A stretch of 22,836 nucleotides of DNA from the NCBI GenBank assembly GCA_037178675.1, contig JAYMGJ010000819.1:1-22836 (forward strand). Reading direction: 5' to 3'. A program made the position numbers and the translations under genes. This stretch comes from Scleroderma bovista (lineage: Eukaryota > Basidiomycota > Agaricomycetes > Boletales > Sclerodermataceae). The notes beneath the pieces are model-generated. The model made no database searches. It saw only the letters and a program-made list of their open reading frames with translations, and was not told the DNA's origin. This document shows, piece after piece, positions 9,264-16,433 of the stretch (positions are counted from its first letter, which is position 1; each line of letters opens with the position of its first letter).

Positions 9264-11046
9264 CTAGTCACTCGTAAGATCAATAACTTCAGTCTCGAGT
9301 GCGTCCTCGTCATCTGTCAGGTCAATAATCCTAGCTTCAGGAACTAGGGCAAGAAGGTTAACTGTTGCTGACTCAAATGGCGGGCTCCCCACATCCTCAT
9401 CCATGGATGGACAGACAGAGCCTTGTGCCAAATCAGGCCTCAAGCGTTCCAACACGACTGCTGGGATCTCCATTTCATAGGATTCATCACTGTTGCCCCC
9501 ATCCTCGCCCGGCGCTGACATATGCACAACAGGGGATGGATCCACGATTGCAAGCGACTGACTTGGCACGGAAATCTTGTACGTGGGGACAAGCTCATCG
9601 AAATACTGCACAACCCGAAGGTCACAGCGCAGTGCCTCACCATCAACATTTCCCGGCAACTATATATCACGGATGATAAGGGTACAGTGGGCATATTGAC
9701 AATCACGAGCCTCACCTGTAAAAGTGCACGCATCACTGTACCAGCACGAACGTCCATCAATCTGGACTGGACAGTATCGACAGGCCAGCAGAGGTGCTCC
9801 GAGCAAAATGCTGCCAGGGATACGAGATCGGGCTGACGAGACGTCACAGCAGGAACAGGGGGAAGTCCATCTTCCGACCACGAGGTGAGAGGTAACAAAT
9901 ACATTCCCAGCACGGCAGGGTCAGGAAACTCGATGTGTTCCTCCACAATGACACGGGCAAGTTCATGCTGCCTATGCCCGAGGAGAAGTCGAGGATCCTT
10001 CCTGAGCACCTCACAGACATCCTCGCGCCACTTGGCAACGAAGTCCATGAACTCAACAAACTGCAGCGTGACTGCAGCTTGCAGGAGGGTCCGTCCGAAG
10101 CCATAATGGGCCAGTCGACAGGCAATATCCATGCTACACCAGCGGCGACCGGTCTGTGAATCAAATAAAATTGAGACAGTGCCCTGGGGCACTGCAAGGG
10201 GGGACTTACATCAATGTCCAAACTGCTCATCAGCATGATCAGAAGGAGGTCCCCCCATTCAAGGGAGGCACGTTGCGCTATGGCCTCCGATGAGTAGACT
10301 TCCACATCTCCATACCGGTCGGACTGTGGGACGCTAGATTTATAGGAAGTACAACAGCGGCACCAGCAATGTTTCTTATGACTTACCTACGGATAACGCT
10401 AGGTGCACCAAACAGCAACAAATCATTGTATGGCGTCACCACGGCATCAAGGAGTCCATATGTCTGAAGGTAAGCGAGTTCCGCGTCTGCTTCTCCTGGG
10501 GCCTGGCACACTTTATTAGCATCCAGTGAGATTTGCAGCAGACAACTTACTATGTGCCAGTCAAAGCCGAACACGGTCAGAAGTTCTTGAAAACGTTGCA
10601 GGAGGAGGGGCGGAGATAATGGAAATACAATATCTTTTCCCCGCTGGAGTTGAGGGCAGCCTGGCCCATCAAAAACAAAATAGGGGTGGATGAGCATCTG
10701 GGAGATGGCGGCGAGACGACCGAAAAGGATTTCCGTCTCATGCGACCATGCTGTAGTACCAGCTTGGTGAAATGTAAACACATTAACCATCGGATAGATC
10801 CATGCACTAGTGCTACTGGTGAGGAACAAAGTGGGGACAGCACATGATGGGCTAACACTAACCTGGCATTAAATCCCACAGCGAGTAATTGACCGCCCGC
10901 TCTGTCATCAGACCGGTAGAGGCTCTCGATGGCAAACTCGCTGAGTGTGCAACGCCTTGCTGCGGGTGCAAGAACCTAGTTACAGTCATTCCAACGAACT
11001 GCAGGGCCTGGATGTTACTGACCGGCCACAGTTCACTGTCTCTCAT
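9264..11046 (-). CDS. XPG/GEN1-like nuclease family protein, active site degenerate, C-terminal SIM-like motifs
   Basis: Seven exons join in phase to 491 residues: 11046-11023, 10975-10863, 10815-10551, 10502-10387, 10333-10210, 10153-9716, 9659-9264. The N-terminal XPG block reads LWPVLAPAARR and then GFNAS, where nucleases of this family have GIDAS. The DGP block is kept (PYFVFDGPGCPQLQRGK, Asp95). The XPG-I block reads APGEADAELAYLQ and DAVVTPYNDLLLFGAP, where active members have a TDDSD-like acidic pair. Thus the equivalents of FEN1 Asp34 and Asp179 appear as Asn44 and Tyr159, and the second Glu of the EAE motif is Asp. A helix-rich region follows (215-360), as in basidiomycete GEN1-like proteins. 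The tail holds IIDLTDDED and ends VIDLTSD, both typical SUMO-interaction motifs. Active relatives cut flaps or Holliday junctions; here DNA binding without cutting is more likely. All introns are 47-56 nt. Confidence 0.82.
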
Positions 11047-11293
11047 AATTTTGAATATAGAGGACTCGCAAGGAGAAAGGTCGCAAGGGAGGACGACCAT
11101 AAAAATGTCAGATGACGCAGTCTAACACCCAGCTGACAAAGACAGGGTTGACTATGAAATTGGATGGGCTGCAGGATACAGCCACCCATCCATGCTAGGA
11201 AGGTTGTAAACAGGCAAGGGAGAGACGCTGTGGCTTGGGGTTGCTGGAGAAATGAGCAACTGAGGGGACAGGTTAACACCCGGGGCAACTTAC
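11047..11293. other. Spacer between XPG-like gene and fused gene fragment
   Basis: No gene is supported. The stretch begins, in the minus direction, with a GTAAGT donor that closes the ERG26-like fragment at 11294, and should also include the promoter of the XPG-like gene. I found no continuation of the sterol dehydrogenase. Confidence 0.4.
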
Positions 11294-11549
11294 CAGGTCC
11301 CAATGCAAACGGGCCATCACCCACGGCTCAGGCACTGCCCACTTCCTTCCCTCCTCCGTGGGCGGATCGAGCACTAGCCACACAAGGCGCATGAAGTCCC
11401 AGAAGTAGACAGGCTCGCAGTTGGTAATGAAGAATACCTCGCCAGTGATGCGTAAAGGGCTCGTTCGAGCGAGGGGGAGTGCGCCGGCGTCGTAGAACTG
11501 TTCAAACCAAGACCGGACGATGGAACGTTTGGCTGCAGGTGGGTCATGT
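11294..11549 (-). pseudogene. ERG26-like 3-beta-hydroxysteroid dehydrogenase fragment fused to alpha-COP
   Basis: The minus-strand frame that encodes the last alpha-COP piece (11782 onward) continues without a stop past the point where alpha-COP similarity ends (EGFRFVS, about 11549). It then carries [19 protein letters not shown] and later WAVPEPW. These are hallmarks of sterol C4-decarboxylase-type 3-beta-HSDs (family form roughly [22 protein letters not shown]), NAD-dependent enzymes of ergosterol synthesis. Only about 85 residues remain: neither the N-terminal NAD-binding GxxGxxG nor the YxxxK motif is present, and the frame ends at a GTAAGT donor with no matching next exon. It is a captured or fused fragment, not a working enzyme. 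Confidence 0.6.
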
Positions 11550-13464
11550 GAGACGAAGCGGAAACCTTCGGACAGTTCAGTCCGAATTGCGGCAAGGGAC
11601 CGTACTGCGACAGGTAAAACATGGCTTGGCGAACTTTCAGATATATTGCGGCGGCGGACGTGTAGTTGAAGGGGTGGTATAGATGGCAGTGGAGATAGAT
11701 ATGCGTGAGATGATCGGTAGGTTGATAGAAAGAGAGGTTTGAGAGGAGCGAAGGAAACAATGCCAAACTGGCGATTGAGTAACTGTGCAAACCGAGCCAG
11801 GTGAGTCAACGCTGAGCAGTCGTACCTGGAAAGAGATGCCCACCTGCATTGCGGTTTCGAACGAACCAGCCACAACATGATTGGCGGCGAACGGCGAGTT
11901 TCGAACCCACAGATCATTCTGACTCACACCGGTGGTAGCCCCAGCTCTGGGGGTATCTTCTTCATCAATGACATCTTCGAACTCTTCCTCTTGATCTTCA
12001 GTTTCCCCCCCAGCAGTGTCCAACTCCCATCCACCTTCCTGAGGGTCAATCACATCATGGGTTCCTTCCTCCTTCGCCCAGTCGTCAAGCGTGGAGGATA
12101 GTATGGCACCCGAGCTATCAATACCATTCGCATAGGGAATTTCGCCAACCGTATCCAAATGTCCGTTGGCAAGGGCACGGTCCCAGAAGCTTTCAGCACC
12201 TGATATCACAGGGCAATTCATGTTATGTGTCTAGGTAATGGTTGGCGGGAGTTTAAGAGTGGATTGGCCGTATGATAGGCAGGACGTCATAACGTTGACT
12301 TCAGTCGATCCTGCAGCTTCAAGAATCTCAGCGGCTTCTTCCTCGAGTCCGTTTGTTTTTGCCGTGAGATATGCCAACGAGTCTGCTTACCGGTTAATAC
12401 AAGATCAGGAGGAGAAACGCGGGTGACTCACAGAGGCCAACGTCCCTCAGTACGGCAATCCGGTTCTGAACGTCGCCAGCATGGGGAGCGTTGTGGAACC
12501 TCGTCATCCAGCGTGATCCCAAGGCTCCAGACTTGGTGCGGATGGTTTTATGCTCTGAGCGAAATTCTTGTTTGCGATTGTAACGGCTAGAAAGGTGTGA
12601 GCGTCAAACATATTATAATCACACCTTAAAGCTCACCATGCTTGCTCATCGGGGCCACGAGCTGACCGTCTGCACTCCACACGACATACTTCACCGGAGG
12701 GCTGTTCAGCTCGGCAATGGTCTTCTCTTGTTGGAGGTCATAAAGGGCAATAGAGGTGGTGGAGCACAGAACGAGGTATGCAGTGCCACCGTAGAATATT
12801 TCCTTTGTTTGGACTGTAAACGATCAACGTCGTCCGAAAGGAGGAACACCGACTTACTTGATTAGTTTTCTGTAGTATAGCAAGCCTGTTCCTTGCGACG
12901 AAAATGGGGCTGTGAGCGGACCTTCATTTGTTGTCAAGGGAGGAATCCTTGATACACCATTTGGTTGGGTGGGAAGCGTAGACAACTCATACAAGCCATT
13001 GTCATAAATTGCGACGACAACGGCGCGCTCTGCAAAGTTGTAGCTCAAGGTCCGTGGGGGTACATACGGCCTGCCAAATTTGCGGATACTGAGGAGGCCA
13101 AAGTCCGATCCGGTAGGGAAGTCGTAGGACCGCACATACTTATCCCGAACATAGAATAGGCTATCCCCATGAACGGAAAATACAGGGCATTCTCGCTCAC
13201 GTTTGAATACAATCAATCCGCTGTCGTGCCCTATGAATGTCATCAACGAAGTGTCTGTGTTCCCTATTCGTCAAACATACCTGCGGCAAACAAGTTGAGA
13301 TTCGGGTGTGCAGCAAGGACCCAGAATCGGTCCTGTTCCCTCCTGAAAGTCTGGATAGCGGTGCGCTTGGCCAAGTCCCAAACGCGTACAGTTTTGTCTT
13401 CTCCGCAAGACACGATTAACTCATGGTGGAACTGGACAGTCCGGACATAGTCAAGGTGGCCGTG
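11550..13464 (-). pseudogene. Coatomer subunit alpha (alpha-COP) pseudogene, truncated and internally deleted
   Basis: Recognisable pieces in order: [14 protein letters not shown] (WD repeat 3) joined to [20 protein letters not shown] and [14 protein letters not shown] (last WD repeat), HDSGLIVFKRERE, RDKYVRSYDFPTGSD, KEIFYGGTAYLVL, SPPVKYVVW, VTIANKNFAQS, SRWMTRFHNA, IAVLRDVGL, LAYLTAKTNGLEEEAAEIL, then [36 protein letters not shown] and [19 protein letters not shown]. Intact alpha-COP is about 1,200 residues and forms COPI vesicle coats at the Golgi. Here the start and first WD repeats are gone, several internal blocks are missing, frame changes occur near 12870 and 12575, and an in-frame TAG sits at 12233-12231. 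The C-terminal COPI domain ends abruptly at EGFRFVS. Five introns of 44-61 nt with GT-AG ends remain (13280-13231, 12857-12814, 12636-12587, 12431-12383, 11843-11783), so it was copied as DNA, not from mRNA. Confidence 0.88.
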
Positions 13465-13510
13465 AAAAGCAGCCACGAGAAGTGGTTGAGTTGGATGACT
13501 TCTAAGTCAT

Positions 13511-13675
13511 ATCATCGCAGATGACCTTGCTGGCCGACATGAACGCGGATACGAATGGGCGATGGCCCGATGATCCCCGTGAGGTCGCCTTCGGCTGTTG
13601 AGGGAGAACGAGCGCCACAAAGGCTACCCCTCCGAATTCCTTCAACGTGGCTGAATCAACATTGAACTTCTGGAG
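13511..13675 (-). pseudogene. Cyclin-box fragment B, rearranged
   Basis: In the minus direction, FNVDSATLKEF (the end of the segment seen in fragment A) is followed at once by VAFVALVLPQQPK and then RGSSGHRPFVSAFM.ASKVICDD, which belong before it in an intact cyclin box. The order is therefore permuted, as expected at the join of two tandem copies. The frame stops two codons after CDD, close to the broken end of the alpha-COP pseudogene. Confidence 0.7.
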
Positions 13676-13730
13676 AATAGCAGCGAATGGCAGGGGGACT
13701 CACCACGTGAAAATAATAGAAATGTCTCAC

Positions 13731-13900
13731 CAAGGGAGGGGCACAAGTGTGCCCACACACCAGCGTCAAGAAAACTGATCCCCCAGAACCCAACAAGACG
13801 AGCAGGAGGGGTGCAAGTGCACCCACACACTGGCGTCGAGCAAAAAAATCCCCCAGAACCCAATAAGACGAGCAGGAGGGGTGCAAGTGCACCCACACAC
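13731..13900. repeat. Minisatellite, 70-bp unit, about 2.4 copies
   Basis: Units start at 13731, 13801 and 13871 (partial), each with the core gaggggtgcaagtgcaccc or a close variant (first unit gaggggcacaagtgtgccc) followed by acacac and, in the two full units, by ccccagaaccca. The core gggtgc-aagt-gcaccc can form a 6-bp hairpin. The repeat separates the two cyclin fragments. Confidence 0.88.
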
Positions 13901-13908
13901 CGGCCCAT

Positions 13909-14238
13909 CTCGAATTCCTTCAACGTCGCCGGATCCACGTTCAATTCCCACTCTAGATACTGGCACATCTCTCTCTCCATCTGATTTATCTCCCTGAGTT
14001 GGAACATCCCCTGGGCGACGATCGACCACGATTTGTTCGAATAAGTATCGTCGCAGATGACCTTGCTGGCCAACATGAATGCGGATACGAAGAGACGATG
14101 GTCCGATGATCCCCGTGCGAAGGGGAAGTGCACCTTCGGCCGTTGAGGGAGAATGAGTGCGCGAAGGCGACCCCTCGTGCGGTGGAGGGCATACACAATA
14201 AAATAAGGCAAAACAGGTGGGAATTGAAGGGCAGATGG
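13909..14238 (-). pseudogene. Cyclin-box fragment A (PCL/Pho80-type cyclin)
   Basis: About 110 residues are open without a stop: PPVLPYFIVYALHRTR, ARGSSDHRLFVSAFMLASK, VICDDTYSNKSWSIVAQGM, REINQMEREMCQYLEWELN and VDPATLKEFE. This is the first cyclin fold of basidiomycete Pho85-type cyclins, which bind and activate a cyclin-dependent kinase. The usual stretch between HRTR and the following helix is shortened and partly out of register (RLRALILPQRPK in place of a VTFAALILLQRLK-like helix), so it is damaged. Similarity stops at EF/EM, where the minisatellite begins. No start codon or C-terminal part is visible. Confidence 0.75.
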
Positions 14239-14653
14239 CGCTCACCAGCTGAAGATAAAGTATCCAGTGGGGGGGACTGCGTACTGTACACAAGAGATGT
14301 TGGATGGCGAGTCGACGATCTCGCCGAGTCTGTACCAGTGGATAGATTGAACGATTGGCCAGGGGAAGCCCACAGTGTGGCCCACACTGTTGGGTATGTC
14401 AGTACAGAGGCCATCACAAACTTTGGGAGCTCACCGATGGCCCGACCAAGGTGCGGCTGCCAGCGATAATCCTGGTTCAACGTCAACGCTGAGCGGGTAG
14501 AGGGAGCAGGAGATGGGGAAGCCGCATGGGTAGCGCATGCCCGATTATGTAAATGACCAACCACGCACCTGGGCAATGGGCATTACGTCGTGCCCTGAAG
14601 GCCTGACGCCTCGAGGCTGCAAACGGCTCGAGCTGTAAAGTGCTGGAAATCAG

Positions 14654-14682
14654 TTGTAAAGTCCTGTAAAGTCACTTTACAA
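14654..14682. repeat. Inverted repeat TTGTAAAGT ... ACTTTACAA with nested copy
   Basis: ttgtaaagt at 14654-14662 is inverted at 14674-14682 (actttacaa). A nested palindrome tgtaaagt-c-actttaca lies at 14665-14681, and another ctgtaaagt occurs near 14632. aacggct at 14681-14687 is likewise inverted at 14741-14747 (agccgtt). It could be a protein-binding site cluster or a degenerate transposon terminus. Confidence 0.7.
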
Positions 14683-14836
14683 CGGCTCATTTGCATGTGC
14701 ATTCGCAACGAACCTGGCTGGATAAGGCAGTCCATTTGCAAGCCGTTAGATGTGACGAGACCAAGTGTTGACAAACCTTACTAAGTCGGCGGTGTGCGAT
14801 GAGTTAATTACGGTAACAGTAGGAAGGGGTTGTACC

Positions 14837-14848
14837 GTACTATAGTAC
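14837..14848. repeat. Perfect 12-bp palindrome GTACTATAGTAC
   Basis: A perfect 12-bp palindrome within A/T-rich spacer; no function can be assigned from sequence alone. Confidence 0.6.
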
Positions 14849-16383
14849 GACATGCGGAAACACCGAACCAATTTGCACCGCCACACTGACCCTTACGATA
14901 CAATACTTCAATCACGTCGATAACATCAGCTTTTGACCCTCTAGAGCTATGTAGTCGTAGTGCGCTACTCTACTAGTTACGAGTCGTTATATTTTATAAG
15001 GTAGTGAGTCGACGGCATTAAAGACTTGGGAGGCTGTTGCTTGAAGCCTTCAAGTTCACGCTACTCGCTAAAACAAAGTTTAAACACACGACGCCAAGTC
15101 AAATAGTACTAGTCGCAGAGGCCGCGTCGGCGCGCGTCAGGGGTGACCGATACAGCTGCCTCGGCGACTGCGATTGCACCAAGGCCAAAAGCGCGGGGAT
15201 CCAGGAGTAAGCAATCGCGTCTGCATCATCCATAAATAACCTTCGCCGCAGGCTCACTCGTTCACTTCTCGAAAACCTCAGGCCGTCCTGCTCACCTGGC
15301 ACGCAGGTCTCGCCCATTAAGCGACGCCCAGCGCCCGGACCCTGTCGACCCTGACCCCGACGTTAACCGACCTGTCAGGTTTGGTTCCGTGTCATGCTGC
15401 GCCCTCCCTCTGGCACGATCAACGGTGCCGCGATGCCGTCAGACCCGCGACATGGGTGATTCCGCTCCAGCAGCTCCGCCGCTGTGGCTGGACGCTGACG
15501 AAAGCATTTGCAGTCCCCCTGCACCGCCACTGCATATTTTTCGGAAAAAGGACAACCTCCACGTCAATTAGGCGCATCGTGCTCCAAACTACAAGGATAT
15601 CGGTGCACGCCAAGCAATACAATGCAGCAGTCCTCACCACAGATACGTTGTGATTGTCTGATCGATGAAAATATATAGCAAGGAGGCTTGTTGCGATTAT
15701 TGCAGGTGAATGTCTGAAGCAGCTATAGCACCAAGGAAATGCGGAGGGTTTGGGACAAGATGAACACGTGTCATTTGTGATGGTTGAACTTTCTGGAAGG
15801 CTGGTTCGCCGAAGAGAAAGTAAGCGCTTGTTTTCGACGGAGGTAGTACATATTCAAAGCAAGTTTTGGGGGCACAGTACCACACTTCTAGCTTTGTTTA
15901 CGAACGTGTCAAGGAGCGATAATTACTATTGGATTAAGTTAGAAGAGGCAAAATGGCTTGAGCGAGAAGTGCTGTATACATACCGAAAGTGTACCAACTC
16001 GTGTACAACCTAAACGCTGAGGATGACATCATAGGGTTCTGGAATGCAGTACGCAGGCAGCAATTAGAAGGGTCCCGGCCTTCAAGAACTGCTTCATTGA
16101 GGCGCGGTACTTGATGGTCACGGACAGCTCTTCCACCGTCGTTGAGCGTAGCGTTGCCCATCTCGTTGAAAGCCTGTTCGCCGGAAGATGTCGTGGGTCG
16201 GGATGACCCGTTCCGCTGTTGCCCGCTCTCGAGCACATCCAGTGGGCTGTGAACGGAGGCAAACCGAGATCTGATACGGTCGTTGGTTTTTTTTCCGAAT
16301 CGGTGGCGGTCTCTGCGGTTTATCTTACGTCGCTGCCAGAAACAGTCCATCGCACCGGGTCTGCTCGCTCGCCGCAATTCACA

Positions 16384-16389
16384 TATAAA
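16384..16389 (+). promoter_or_regulatory. TATA box and CCCCT stress-like element of the trehalose gene
   Basis: TATAAA lies 45-50 bp upstream of the ATG at 16434. A pyrimidine-rich stretch with cccccctc (near 16401-16408) lies between them and includes a CCCCT word, the core of the yeast stress-response element. Trehalose genes are commonly stress-induced, so the match is sensible, but CCCCT is short and also fits a plain pyrimidine-rich start region. Confidence 0.5.
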
Positions 16390-16433
16390 GTCGAATCCCT
16401 GCTCCCCCCTCATCACTTCCCTGCCCTTCCACG

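Larger units (their letters stand above)
14239..16382. other. Gene-poor spacer left of the trehalose gene
   Basis: I could not assign a gene. At 14280-14500 the minus strand shows possible coding-like pieces with a donor-like GTGAGCTCCC, but no family match. The region also holds the inverted repeats near 14.65 kb and, at its right end, the promoter of the trehalose gene. A 160-codon minus-strand frame at 15934-16416 overlaps that promoter and looks non-coding. Confidence 0.45.

Noticed and set aside
14280..14576. Long minus-strand frames possibly encoding another captured gene piece
   Set aside because: Several frames look coding-like and splice-like words exist, but none matched a family, so no call was made.
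15934..16416. 160-codon minus-strand open frame upstream of the trehalose gene
   Set aside because: It overlaps the TATA region, has low-complexity composition and no recognisable motif; likely chance.
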